Below the pieces are notes generated by a model. It made no database searches, was not told the origin of the DNA, and saw only the letters and a program-made list of their open reading frames with translations. Made by a program: the position numbers and the translations under genes. Shown piece by piece: positions 1-14,463 of a DNA stretch of 64,000 nt; positions within the stretch are counted from its first letter, which is position 1; every line of letters begins with the position of its first letter. Location of the stretch: assembly GCA_009767595.1 (NCBI GenBank), contig VSDK01010166.1, forward strand, positions 4,819 to 68,818. Reading direction: 5' to 3'. Source of the DNA: Symbiodinium kawagutii (Eukaryota; Sar; Dinophyceae; Suessiales; Symbiodiniaceae).

Positions 1-1857
1 GCTGCTGCTGCTGCTGCTGCGTAGTGCTGGTGGTAATGGTGATGGTGATGGTGATCCCTTCCGCATGGGAACCCAAAGAGTCCACAAGCCAGAAGTTCGA
101 CGTTAATTCAATCGTATTACGTGGTCTCCGAAACGGATTCTCCAACATTGGGGGCAACCATCGCCATGAACCCAGGGTGAACTCAGCACCAAGAATTTTG
201 TAGGTTCAACTGATGGTTTTTGTGAAGATTCCATCGCTTCCTTGAGTTCTCGAAGCATTTTTCTGGAGGCCGTGGCCCGAACATAGCACTGCAGGGACCA
301 TTAGTGGCTGAATTCATCAAATGATTCCGTGTGAATGATGCGTTTGCAACCGGCTTCCATTGCATGCCATCGCGATGGCTATGGCAAGAGCATCACTTTT
401 TTGCTTCCAGCTTTCACTTGGATGGGAAAGTGGAGACCAGGCAATTTATCCTCATCTGTGAGAAGGGACTAGGGTAACTTCCAGTTCTAGTAGAAGTAGC
501 CGGTGAAATGGCTTACCACCTCAGTTTTTGAAAGGATTTGTATTGAACCAGCTACTTCGGATTACTTGTGGGTTGTTACCAACTCAGTGAGTGGGTTCAA
601 TGCAAACCCAGTGGTTTGTGGTTCAAAATTTGCCAACCAAGTGGCTTGTGATTCACCAACGCGGCCTGGCGAAGCCGCCCAGGTGATGTGATGTGGAAGG
701 AAGAAGTGGCTGAGGGCACTGCGTTGATCAAACAGAACGACCTGCAGGTGGATCACCAGCGTCGAAAAGGGGAGATCTGCTGTTGAAAAGCTGATTGTTG
801 CTGGTTTATGCTGGATTTCATGCGGTCATGCTTGAGAATGGATATTAGAATACATGATTGAACACATTTTGGGGCTGCATTGTTAGCAGGAATTCCAGCA
901 GCTTCATATCCATTTCTTCCAATGTATATTATTGGGTGAGCAGCTTCAGTTAAGCATCGTCAAGCATTAAGAAGCTTTGCCCAACGTTGAACGGGTTGGA
1001 CTGAGTAACAGCTCCACCGTGTGTGCATTTCCACTGACCTTCGCCGGCCAAGCCTTCCCCCCACGCTGTTCCTGTCAGATGCCATTGCCTTGCCACCTGT
1101 TGCAAGTTGACGGATTTGCCAAGGGAACTGTAGTGGCATTGAGCTGCGGATGTAGGAATGGATCCTGCACCCTGGCGGACCCTGGAATTTAGGAAGGCTC
1201 GGCTAGCATTGCCATGATCAGCCTGAAAGACGGCCATCCTTCTCTCTACATTGTCGTCACCAGGGTTTTCAATAGTTATGACTGCGGTGTTGTTGATAAG
1301 ACTTCAGTGCTCAAGACATGTGTTTTTGTTGGGCTTTGATCATTTGTTTAATAGGGTTTGGATGGGTTTTGATCCTTGCCATCCTAACTAGACCATCATT
1401 AGCAGAATCATTCTGAACATTTTGTCATCAAAGACTTTTCTCCGATCATGACTGTCAAATTCCATGGTCTTCACATGCTTTCACCGTCACAAGCGCTTGG
1501 TGACATCCAGAGCCATGGTTCAATGGTTCCGGGCAACCATTCAACTAGCGGAGTGAAGTTAGCCACCAGTTAGCTAGGCAGCAGCTTACCGTTGAATTGC
1601 CAAGTACCAGCTGTTTGTGACTCTGTGCCCCTCCAAGTTTCTTTTCACCAATCCCCCAAACTGCCAGCCCAAAAGCCAAATCACCAGCTGGGAGTTCTAC
1701 ATTCTATGGGGATGGACGGTGCTGACAACATGAGCCACTACATAAAATCACCACCATCATGGACCATCATGGACCAACATCGGCTGGTGGTTGGGAGCTG
1801 AGGCTGGAACCAGGGCTATCCTGCCCTTTGATACGGGGGGGGTCCCGGCTAGCAGAG
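1..1857 (+). other. Upstream intron or 5' region of PKG
   Basis: No exon can be called securely. Positions 1-20 are a GCT trinucleotide run. Around 1110-1160 a short + strand reading (VDGFAKGTVVAL) resembles the strand that precedes the turn of a CNB domain and could be the missing piece before the exon at 1858, but its donor and phase do not resolve. At about 1785-1850 a stretch beginning CTGGTGGTTGGGAGC resembles the end of the inverted-repeat elements seen at 43941 and 13960, directly before the acceptor at 1857. Confidence 0.35.
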
Positions 1858-1974
1858 GCGGAGCCCCCGCCCGGTGAGGCCGACTATTTCTACGTGGTGC
1901 AGTCGGGTGCCTTCTCCGTGAGCAAGGCGGAGTCCGATGACAAGGAAGGAGCCAGTGCCTTGGATCCAGCAGCG
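1858..1974 (+). CDS. PKG: PKG exon: first visible CNB domain, beta strands around the phosphate-binding approach
   Basis: The frame reads AEPPPGEADYFYVVQSG then AFSVSKAESDDKEGAS, the classic D-x-FYVV-x-SG strand of a cyclic-nucleotide-binding domain. The acceptor is CAGAG|GCG, phase 0. The donor is probably GTGGCA at 1975, which leaves phase 0 and joins directly to the exon at 4686. GC-rich codon use contrasts with the AT-rich introns on both sides. The 3' end is the least certain part. Confidence 0.75.
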
Positions 1975-4900
1975 GTGGCACTGGCGGATCCAGTGAAGCA
2001 TAGGGAAGCTATGACCCTGGCGCAGCTGGCACTGGAGAGAACCAACCGACCTACCAAGTCACTGTCCCTACATGTCCCAACTCACTGGAGAGAACTCACA
2101 AGCAGAGTAGGGACATGTAGGGAAGCAACTCATCCTGAAGCCAGAACTCTCCGCTGCTGTACCGCCCATAGACTTCGATGATCTCTGGGAATCTACTGTC
2201 AATATAGTGGTGCTATGTGGTGCTTAACACATTTCACTGGCTATACACGTCCACTGCTGTTCCATGTTCCGGGCTGTCCCCTGAAATTTCCCCAGGCTTC
2301 GAGGGTTGCGCTTTGCAGCAGCTGCAGGTTGATTAAGTCATAGGCCTGGTCTCTACCTGGTTAAGTGGTCATCAACCATTTCCACAGGTTATCAGCTACC
2401 TTATAAGGCTTACTTATAACCATGGTTATTCCAAGCATTGCCAATGATCAAGAGCACTGTAATTATCGATTGACGCTCGTATCTAAGTCATCATGCAACC
2501 ATTCCCATTCCCAATCACACATGCTTGGGTCAACCATAATTTATCAACATTTGTTGTCGGAAACCGTTTGTTTTAATGAGTTATTTTCAAGGGATGCCCG
2601 AAAAACTCAAGTGGGTTTTAACCGTCCGAACTGCAGTTACATGTATTTGGCACAAATGCGAGAGTTATAAAGTACGTTGGTCGATGGCTAGCCCCACCAA
2701 ACCATGATTAACCACTATGGGCCATTGTACATACCATCATGGACCATGTATTGTCCATGGTCAATTAACCACAAACTTATCACTGCAAACCATCATCCTT
2801 AATTAATAATTCCCGATAGTCCCGATGATTCCTAAGCTTAATGTCTCACCATTTTTAATCGTTGCTAGCCATTAAGAAAAACCACCATAATCTCTTCATA
2901 TCTCTTCTTTTCCTCCGCTTTCCCATCATTACTAACCACCATGGTGCGCATCATTATCCCACCCTTCCCCAGTTTCCCAATGTTTTTTTGTTCCATAAAG
3001 CATTCTTATCCACCATAAACCCTTCATATCCCTCCATCATTACCCCTTTTCCCCATGTTTACCCCATCATATCCCACCTTTACCCACCATTCGGCCTCAT
3101 TATCCCCTACCCCTTAAGCATCAATTTCCCCATGTTTCATCTCCCCATCATCATCCCACCCTTACTATCCCACCCTTCCTATCCCTTGCCCCGGACCTTT
3201 GTTTCAGCCCGTGGCGTGGGGAGGTGTGGAGGCCATGGCGGCTGCTCAGATGGGCACTATTGAGGCGCCACCGTGCGGCGATGTGGCCTAGGCAGCCAAC
3301 CCTTGATGGACCACACGTGGGAGATGCGGTCCATACCGTTGGGTTGTGACCTATGGATGTTTAATGGTGGGTTGATCAATGGCCTATGGATGATTAACGT
3401 TGGTTAATGTTGGTCAAGATGAGTGATTGATATCAACAGATGGTTGGTTGACTAATATTTTTCATAGGGGTTGAAAGCGCCAACCAGATGATGAATGTTG
3501 GTTGATCAATGGCGTATCAATGGTTAATATGAGTGATTGATATGGTGCATGATATGGTTGATAACATGGTTAGTAGTAGGTATACTAATGGTTAATGTTG
3601 GTGATTCTGATTGATATGGTGAATGATTTGCTCACTGGCATGGTTGATGATACGGTTAATGGATGTTTTTATAGTGTTTCAACATGCACCCTTTGATGGT
3701 CATAAGTAGTGCCTCAATTCGCCCAAGGCTTTATGAACATTGACGGTAGGTGTTGACAATCATGCCTATATATAAAGATGTGTTTTTTCCAAATGCAAAT
3801 GATCCAGACTCATTTAGCTTCACGACATGTTTGGAAACATAGGCATTTACTATTGAAATATTTGTAGGCATATTAAAGTATACATGTTACGCACTCATTC
3901 TTTATAAATAATATTACGCTTGTTCAGGCACATATTCTAATCGAGGTCAATGCATTTCCTACTGCTACATCATGGATTATTTTGTTTGGACCATTTATTG
4001 TCAACAAATACCTTCGGCACATCAGTGCTTTATGATTTCAAATGTGTTGAGCTTGTGATGGGAAACCTTCAGTTCGAACCAATCACAGTTATGATGAACA
4101 GAGAAGCAGGATTGCAATGACTGGCTTCGTTTCACCAGTTATATATCATGGTTATGGTTGGTGTCACCGCCATTTCTTGCAGGTCAGCCACCATTTATGG
4201 TAGATTCAGCTAGCTTGTTACATGGCGAATTTTGACCACCAAGAGCAACATTTGGAGGCTCCAACAAAAGCAGTGCGCGAGGCATCATGGACCAACTAAG
4301 TGGTGCTGACTCGCAGTTCTCCTATACCAGGTCGCCCTGCTGTACCCCTTGCTGTTCCCCAAGGCCATGACCAAACTAGTTGTAAAGATGTGAGGTGCTA
4401 CTACCGTGGCTTGTGGTTTTGACCAGCAACAATATGAGATATTGCCAACGAACTAGTTGTCTAGTTGATTGTTGTCAGCTTATGTCGGGTGTCTCATTTT
4501 CATTCATTTTCTGTGTATATGTTTATCGCTCAGCTTCTATTATTTAAGAACTGTCAACAATGGTTAATGATGGTTGAACACATTTGGTCACCATGATGTT
4601 CAACCATGTTAACCATGTCTTAGTGAAGGTTACCTAATTTAATTACTGGTTGATATCCCCGGGTCAATCGTCATTGTTTCGTCAGGCTGGCGGAAGCTTT
4701 GGCGAATTGGCCTTGCTGTACTTCGCGCCACGCGTAGCTCGGCACTTGTGAAGATAGAGCGGAGTTGTTTGTTCAACAATGGTGCGCCTCTAGTAATGGT
4801 TGGGCCAAACGGTATAAGCTGACTAAGATTTACACAGACTTATTATTTAACAAGCTAGTTATACTAATACCTACCATAATTAATTAATGCTGGCGTCCCA

Positions 4901-7900
4901 GTCAAACATCAGTTTCAGCAGGCTTTGGATCACCCATGTTTGTGCAAAGGTGCGCCAATCTTCTCAAACCTTTTCTGAAAAACAATTACTATACCACAAT
5001 TACCAAAAGTAACAGATCCGAATTTTGCGTGTGGTATGACGACTTGTGGTCAGCCGTTTGTTGTGTCAAGAAATGCCTGTGTGGTTCAGGGAGCCCCGCA
5101 GAGACAATCAGAGGAAAAATCGCGGCCTCGGGGTTTTTCGATCGCCAGGAGTGCAATCTTTGGCGATGTTTTACCTTCATGAGCCCGATTTTGTCAGATT
5201 GCCAACCATTAGAATCATTATTTACCACGTTGAGCCATGAAGTAACTAAGGCTATGAACCATGAGTCACCATGGGGCACCATGAATTAAACTGTTGTCAT
5301 CGAAGCCAGATGTGTATCCGCTATTCACCATCAACCATGCTTAGCCAGCTGGTCAACAACCATCAATCATCATCAGCAGCCTCACTAACTCATCACTAAC
5401 CATCAATGAACTAACCATCAATTAACCATCAACACACCATATAAAGTCGCCATCAATGGACCATCAATCATCAATCAACCATCAGCTAACCATCAATCAA
5501 CCATCAACTAACCATCAACTACCCATCAATTCGCCATCAATAAACCATCAATTGACCATCCATGAGCCATCCTTGAGCGTTGCTTGACCATGCTGAACCC
5601 GGAGCGATCGACCTTGGTAGCGCATCACTGCTGACAGATGTTCACTGCCCAGGCAGCCACCATCACTGCGACGCAGAATTCGTCGGTCTTCGTGACTGCA
5701 CGTCATCAGTTCAAAGACCCTTGGAGGAGTTGTGGTTTGTGCTGGTTGGGTTTGCTTGGTCTGAGTGATGGCTATTTCATGCAAATACGGATGGTGGTCA
5801 GTGATGATTGGGTTTGCTTAGTTCTAACGATGGTTAGGTGAAGGTTTATTATTGATTGATAGGTGTGATCAGTGATGGTTGGGTTTGCGCTTGGGTTTTA
5901 GCAGGATTCTGTGGGACACCTGGTCCTTGCCAAGATTTGGGCTGTGGTTTTTGGGGGTGCAGCCGTTACAACTCTCGAGCAGCATGCTGCAGCACTAGGA
6001 TTTGGTGGAACGGTTTACTAATGGCCAGTCCATGCAGTTTCGAACATGTGACAATAGCGGTTCATACGTACGGCATGAATGTGAAACCCTTCATTGGAAA
6101 GCCTTACGGATGTTCCAGTGGCTCGCGATCCATTTTTCAGCACACCTTCGGCGACTTGATTTTGAGCGTCGACCTGAGGAAATCTTGTTGCGTGCCAACG
6201 AAGCGGAGATGAAGCAGAACTTGAACTATGTCGGACGATGCGAAGTGTAGCTTGCAGCAACCAGATGGTTTGATTATGGTTTAATTACGGTTTGATTATA
6301 GTGACTAGTGGCATTGGACAATGCAAACTGATGGATCATGAGGGCTTATGAGGCTCAGAAATATGACGAGACCGCATTTCTGAGATTTGCCAGTGACCCT
6401 CAGCAAGTGAGACAACATGATGTGTTTTTTACAGGGGGTGATAAAGGCTTTGGGATGCTTTGGGTACTACCCAGTTCACTGCATTTCTGTGACTATGATT
6501 TGGCTGATGTTTTGATATTCCGGATTGCGCACTCCACAGGGTCCTTAGCCCCTTTGTTGTACACCAAGGTACATGCGCAAAAGCAATATTTTTTTGATTA
6601 AGATTTAGGGCAGTTGCAATATATGTGGCTAGAATTCTCGTTGCAGATCTCGAAGCAAGTTGTGTAGTCAGTCGTGATGACGGACTGAACATCAATCAAT
6701 TCCCGCGTTCTCATTCTCAACGTTTGCTCCCAAAGACCCTGGGGCGTCAGAGGGCGGCAATCTTGTACATTTTAGATGGGGAAGGTCAGAAGTGAACCCC
6801 GTGTCGCTCCAAGTTGACTTTCCTGCAATCTCTAGGCCGTCAACGTCAACCCACCGAAACGACATCGTCTAGGAATGTTTCCGGGGAGAGGCTGATCAAT
6901 CTTTTCAATTTTGGGTTTATGAGTGCACGAATTCCAGTGATTTTCTCCAATCAACGGATGACTTTAAGCTTCAGCACTTCAGGTTCGAGAACGCACTCAA
7001 GGAATCTGAGAAGAAGGACGCCTGGACGCTAACGGGTGCTGTTCGGTTTTGAGAATTGATTTGTCCATTGCCTTCGTGAATTGGAAATCATCGCGGTTTC
7101 CAATCTGCACCACTGGGACGAGCAGTTTAATGATTGGTATGAGTGCAAGATTGAACTTGGATGGTTGCAGACCTCGATAGCATACTTGGGAGCTTTGCTA
7201 CTCGGAAGCAAGTCAACTGCAAAAATGGCAATCAAAACAAACATGTGGAAAATCCTTGAACTGTCCGGGTTCACAGCCGTAGGTTGAGATACATACGTTT
7301 AGACCATGCTAGACTCTTGCCTGGCTGTTTTTTCCAGACAGTAATTTTCCCTAGTCTTCCCAAACGGTTCGTTGGTTGACTTGCGCATATTTCTTTCTAT
7401 GACGGGGTGGTTCAAGCACCAACCCAGGCATAGCTCCATCTACGACGGGGACAGTAGGACATGGGTCATCTTTGGCCACGGTCGCACCGCAGGAGTTGGC
7501 TGCCGCCATGATGGAGATGACCTTCAACAAGGACGAGACCATCTTCGAGCAGGGCGTCGCTGGGCTGCTGCGCAGCTGCGCATGGATCGATGGTCACCTG
7601 CACGTGGTGGTTGGGGGCCATTTGGAGCCAGGAGTTCGGTTTGATGGATGGATTTTCCATTGTATTGGTAGGGGAGGGTACAGTCTAGTGGTAGGTATTG
7701 GATGTTCAATGATTTCTGAAAGAAATATTCAGATCACATCAAATCAACCCTTGGATTTTCCATTGCTATGAATTCAGTTAGATTGCCAAGAGGCTTGTGC
7801 AGTGGATGTTAGTACAGTAGTCTATGGGCAAATTGGATGGTGAATGCTTGAGTCAGTTCCATCATCCTTAATCAAGTTATCTATGTGATTATATCATCGT

Positions 7901-10900
7901 TTGATTGCATATTGTGATTATGATTGCTTCCTGATGGCTACCAATGATTTCGTCACTTCACTGCGAATGGATGCGACCAGTGGGGCATTGGCGCACTCTC
8001 GGGTTGCCAAAGGTCACCTTGTTTGATGCAGGCATTGAACTTTCAAAGCCATCCGAATAGGTTTATAGATGTAGCTGTAGCTCCATTTCAAGGCATATCA
8101 TCAACAACCATGAACAATCGTCAGCAAAAACTAATACTAAGCCGTCTCAAGGCATATTTACTTACATTGACATCTCCTTCACATCTGTATGATTCTTGAT
8201 GATTTCCCATCTAATAAGTTTATATGATTTTATCATCAAGGTGTGCACAGAAACCAGTTTTGGTATCAGCATCTTCGGCCAAGGAAGTTGGTACACAGTT
8301 CTTCCTGTTGGTGGAAGGCTCTGTCACTGTCATCAAGGATGGAAAGGACAGGTGGCAGCTGGTACCCGGGCGGTTGCTTCAGTCATGAAGGCTGGTAGCT
8401 GCTAACCCAACCACCCAACCATGGCGACGGAATGCGATGGAATTAGTGATCACGAGGCATTGTTGATAAAGCTAATGATTGTTGATAGTGATTGGTAGTG
8501 ACTTGATGATGGTAAATGATGCCCAATGAATGATGGTTGATAGGAGGCCAGGCGCACAAAAACAGAAATTGCTTCTGAAACATTTCATGGATAGTGGCCA
8601 TCGATTCTGGGAAAATTGTTTTGAACTTTTACTGGCAGGAACTGGCCAGCTTGCGGTACATGCATGGCATGTTATATGTTTTTATATGGATACTTTGTTT
8701 TTTTGTATACGCATCTTTAAATAACACCAGCCATGTCAAACAATTGACACATGTGCATGTATGTATATTTATATATATATATATATATGTATATTTATTT
8801 ATTTATTTTTTTTTTATTCAATTATTTATGTATTTATTTGTTTGTTTATCTATTTATATATACACCTTACATGCTACATATATGCCCCCCCGTTGTACAC
8901 CAGTTCTTGGCAGGAAGTGGCCAGCTTGCAAGCCACCAAAGAAAAGGCGCCATACTTCGGTGAGAAGGCGCTGCGCGTCGCCAGGGGTATCCCGTCCTAC
9001 CCTCACACTGGGGGAGCTAGGCCAGGAGCTACCAGGAGGGCATCAAATGGTAGGATATGGTAAGAAAATAATCAAATAGGTGTAATTTGATTTGTACACA
9101 TTGATGTATATTTATATCACAATTTTGATACAGAGATACATGTAGTATAAAAATGTGCAGTAAGAAATTCTAAATGAGTGATCATCAATGATTCATAATA
9201 TATCATAATATTATGCCATTTCTTTAATTACTCATTGGGAATGTTTCAAAATGGTTGATTGTTAGCATTGGTGCAAAGAGTGTCCTTCGTATCCGAGTTG
9301 TATCAACCGTGGTTGGATCGCATGTAAAGATACATGCATTCGAATGATAGGTATAATATACTGATGTTTGCCTTTATATTTGTATCGGTCTCTCCTTATT
9401 AGCCCATATTTCCCCTCGGCCTGTTGATTGGAATCAGATCATGGTTCACCATTAACCGTCCAATATCCTCTAATGCATCAATGATTAACGGATGATGTGT
9501 TCATGAACAATTGCTTACCATTTACCGTTCTTGGCAGTCCCTGTTCATGTACTGCATGAATCAGTTGTTTCTCGTCCCTCAGACGGGTTGAGACAGGCGG
9601 CTAGTTTGATGATGGAAAACTGGTCACCAGTTACGCTCGGGTAAAGTAGCGTGGAAGTGGAAAATCCAGCATGTGGAATGGGTTTACTTAAAAAAACAAA
9701 TTCATCATGGCAAATCCACCATTTATAATTGATAATTTTTCATGGTTTCACCATTATTGCCATTTGCCATTTATAATAGTTACCTCCATTATCATTGCTT
9801 CCCGGACTGCTTGCTTACTGGTGGTTGCAAGCCGCGCCCCGCGGGGCCACATTGGCGGCGATCCTGTCAGGCACTGGAAAACAAAGAGCCCCGCGCAGCC
9901 ACCGTGAAAGTGACCAGTGCCGCTGCCAAGACGTGCCATGGCGGTGAGCAGCGGGCAGGAAGAACAACGTGGTTGGTTGGGTGGGTGGGTGGGTGGCTGG
10001 TTGGCTAATAAGCCTTAGTAAGCATTAATAAGCAACAATACTAGGGATATACCATCTATAACTGGTTGGTTGGTTGCTTGATTGGTTGCTTGGTTGGTTG
10101 GATACTTAGTTCTCGCAACTATGATTATATTGATGGTGAGCATCGCAAGTGGCAGCCATTTGGAGCTGATGAAGCTATGACCCTGAGCAATGATTGAGTG
10201 TCCATTGATGAGTAGCCATAGCGCTTTCCAGCTGTTGGCTCACGCCACATGATTGCTACCCATGAACCATGCATCATGGTTGGCCTCACTTACACTGGTT
10301 TGTCCAGAGCCATGGTGTACCCCCAACTTATTGATCGGTTTGCCTACAATACAAAAACTGCGCTTCAATCATTTTAACCATTACCAACTATATTCACCAC
10401 TCGATAACCATTGAACAACCATGAGTAGCAACAGGAGAATGGTCAAAAACAGTTGGATGGTACCCGCACGTAGCACCATGCCGGTTTTGTTCCAAGGCTC
10501 TTCGTGGACAAGGAGAGCTTCGAGGCTGGGAGCCTGACCAGGGAAGGAGATGCGTCGCCGGGCATTGGGGTGCATCCGGCGGTTGATGGCGGCTGGTTGT
10601 GCAAAGCATTTAGGCTGGTGAATGATAGCAGCTAAGCTGAGTAGCAAATAACATGGTGAATCACTTTTGATCATGGTCATTCTTAGAGCTCATTGTGGTT
10701 GATAATGGATGCTATCATGGTGGTGGATTATGGCGAAGGCTGTTGATGATTGATAGGTAGTGATGGTTATACAATGATGGTCGCTAGAAGCCAATCAAAA
10801 CATTTGTGGGGAGCTTCCAAAACCCTGGCTGATCATGGTTTCCAAGGCATTTCTTACTCAAATTGCTCGTGGTTACCCTTTGGTGAACTAATTTGGTCGC

Positions 10901-11259
10901 GTTGAACATCCACTAATTGTGGAGCTGTCTTTACCTCTAGAAGGTGCAACATTTTACCGCTTAACTGGTTCCCTATGAAATGGTGCTGCATCCAGTGTGG
11001 ACTCTGACAAGATGGTAGCATGTTTGTTTGATGGTGCCCGCTTTTTCTTGCACGGTGTTGGGTATGCGACTGGGGCAGGTTCCAAACGTGTTGGGTAATT
11101 TGATTGTTTTTCCCCTTTCAACATGTTCAAACGTTTGTCACTGGTCTGGTATTTGTAGCAGCTTCCCCGGTACGAAATACCTCTTGAGCCCCACTGCTTT
11201 TCAACACAAGCAGGGGCAAAGCAAATCGCATTTCCATGTCTCTATGATTCCCGTGCTGC

Positions 11260-11310
<51 letters not shown>

Positions 11311-13100
11311 GTTCTTTTGGGTGTTACGACAATGATTGCTGCTATATGCATGCACATACCTGGACTGGAACTCCAGTCACCCCGCTCCACAGGTCGTATT
11401 GGGCTCTCTGACGGAGCTGGTCAAGCGCGGCAAAGACGGCACGGCCGTGGTGGCAAAGACCAACCGTCACACCATGGCAGTGGATCCTGGGATCAGCGTG
11501 TACTCGGGTAGTCCCTAACTAGCTACCCTCCGGGAAGTAGAAAATCCACTGTTTAGCATGGTTTTACCAATAAAAAGGGTGATTTTCAGCTTCCAAGTTA
11601 GTTTGCCAGAGGGTATCACCAATCTGGTTGGTGGTTTGATTGACATGTTTTCGAACCAGCTAGCAGCAATCTGGTTGGCGGATTGAGTGACGTGTTTTAA
11701 TTGTTCGCTAGTAATTATGAAGAAATGGCCGGTTGATAAGCATGTCTTGAGTGGGGCATGAAACCAGCCAGCGGTTGATGTTTACCCTCTGGCAGTCCCT
11801 AAGATGGAAGCTAAATATCACATTTTTTCAAGAGTAAAACCCATACAAAGGATGGATTTTCTACTTCCAGGTGAGTTTGCCAGAGTATGCCAGAGTGCAT
11901 CTTGGGACTGATGTTTACGTATGGGGGAGTTGAACAACATCGGGTTATTTAACCGGTAAAGCAGCGATTTCTATGGTGGACTCTTCCAGGATCTTTTGCG
12001 ATCTTGGTTTGCCGAAACGGCGAACATGGAGCTGCTAAGATCCACGAGCAGGAAGCTGTTACTGAAACATACTGGAACCAATTGAGGAACAATTAATGAA
12101 ACAATTAGGCCAGAAACAAGAAACGACACACATGATTCAGGTCATTGACCATTAATTATCGATCTGATCTCTTCAAATCTAATCCTTAATCCTTATCCCG
12201 GATTGCGGATTGTAGCATTGCGGATTGGTAGCTGCAGGGTGCAACCTATAATGGTGCAGAGGAAGCAATCTGTGAAGGTTTGGTGCAAACCATTGTGCTG
12301 TCCAACGTTTGTTGTTTGGGCTACTTAGGGTGCTGTTCAAAGCTGCGCATGGGTGCTGTACTTGTTGCTTGCTATTTGTCAAGCTCTCAATCAGTTCCAA
12401 CCTTGAATGACTTGATGCCCACTCCGGAGTGCAAAACAAGTGGTTTCGAGCCCGAAACCACTCCAGACGTACTTCGGAGTGGTCCTCAGATTGCTGGTTC
12501 CCCTCTGTTTGCATAGACTTTGTGAGGCCCACTCCAGAGTACAAAACGAGTGGTTTCGAGCCCGAAACCACTCCAAAGGTACTTCGGAGTGGTCCTCAGA
12601 TTGCTGGTTCTTCTCTGTTCGCATAGATTTCTGAGCCCCACTCCAGAGTACAAAACGAGTGGTTTCGAGCCCGAAACCACTCCAAACGTACTTCGGAGTG
12701 GTCCTCAGATTGCTGGTTCCCCTCTGTTTGTATAGATTTCTGAGGCTCACTCCAGAGTACAAAACGAGTGGTTTCGAGCCCGAAACCACTCCAAACGTAC
12801 TTCGGAGTGGTCCTCAGATTGCTGGTTCCCCTCTGTTTGTATAGACTTCTGAGGCCCACTCCAGAGTACAAAACGAGTGGTTTCGAGCCCGAAACAATTT
12901 CAAACCTACCTCGAAACGATCCTCAGATTGCTGGTTCCCTTCTGTTTGCAAGTCCAGCGGTCACACCTCATATGCACCCGGATTGCGGATTGATACGGAT
13001 TGCCCACATAGCACGGATTACCCGGATTACGGATTAGTTTTGTACATTTCCAATTTCGAAGCAGCCAGTCGATAGGCAATTGGTCAATAAAACCAAATCC

Positions 13101-13143
<43 letters not shown>

Positions 13144-14341
13144 CCACACGCATCAACGACCACAACGCAACAGTAGTTGTTGAATATGAGCTATGGCAAA
13201 TGCGATAGGTTTCAGATAGTGCATGTCTTGAATCATCCAATGTGGCGTTTTTAATCTCAATTACCGTTGGCTGCCACAGTTCTTCTATGCGTAAGGTGTA
13301 GGACCAGCTGCCCAAGAAAAGAACACATTTCACCGGAAGGTTTTCCATATATAGGATTATGGAGATAACGAATCGCAACCTTGGGAAGCCCTTGGAGAGA
13401 AATGAAAGGGAGCTAGTACTACACGGAGGGTGGACTCAAAGGTTTTGGGTGTACCAGCCATGCATTGGTGCACCCACCCTGTCGCCCATGTTTTGCTTTC
13501 GTTGGAGGAGGTTTCTCATGGTTTGTGTTTATTGATGGCCACCACCAGCCCACAACCGGTTGGTGGTCACAACATGTTCCAACCATTTAGGACGTTTGCA
13601 GGGATCAGGCTTTCGTGTGTTCCAGATATTTCGGTCAAATGCGCTGGCGATGAAGAGAGGCTGTGTCCATGATCAACTCTTTTACCACCAGAAAATGAGA
13701 GCAATCGCGCCATACAGGTTGTTTAAGATTCAAGGATTCAGGATTCACTATGAAAAATGAGATTTCAAAATTCAAAATGCATTCAGGTTGTTCCATAGTC
13801 AACTAGGTCGGACATGAACTGCGTTCGTTGGATATGTTTCATTCAGTCTACGCGGGTGTTGTGTTTTTGGTGCACAAGAAGAAGCTAAGGACACGAAGCG
13901 TTTCGGCAACATCAAGTTCAAGGACCTCAAGAAGCATCAGCCTCGGTTGGATGTCTTTCTAGCTGTTGATTCTCAGGGAGCTAAGGAGCCAGGGGTATCC
14001 CTAAATCCCTTTAAAGAGGGAGCTAAAGAGCTACAGGCAGTGGTGAAACCAGATGGTAGCTTTAGAATTAGAATTAGACCCCTCATTAAGTTCTGTCCAG
14101 CCACATGTAACATGATCAAACGCCCCGTGGTCATGATTCTTAGCTTGTGAATCTTGTATCATTATGTTTGCTTCCTCCGCATTCTTGATGGCTACAATGA
14201 TGATATGCTTGGGTTGGATCCCAACATGCTTGGTTTAGCCTTGCACCACTGCAGACGTTGCCCCATGAGATCGCTTTCGAATGGACCCTGGATTCGCAAC
14301 ACACCACTCACCACCCTTCACCCTCCACCAATTCACCATGC

Positions 14342-14382
<41 letters not shown>

Positions 14383-14414
14383 CCATCATCACCATCATCA
14401 CCACCATCATCATT

Positions 14415-14463
<49 letters not shown>

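Noticed and set aside
8594..9079. 161-codon ORF with Tyr/Ile-rich stretch
   Set aside because: Passes through a TA/TTTAT simple repeat; the PKG exon at 8914 is in another frame.
12179..12871. Overlapping 60-132-codon open frames on both strands with SGFEPETTP / WSGFGLETT repeats
   Set aside because: The 109-bp tandem period keeps several frames open by chance; no start context, family match or splice pattern.
12418..12955. CRISPR-like array
   Set aside because: The repeats are direct, unit-length copies without variable spacers, in a eukaryotic intron.
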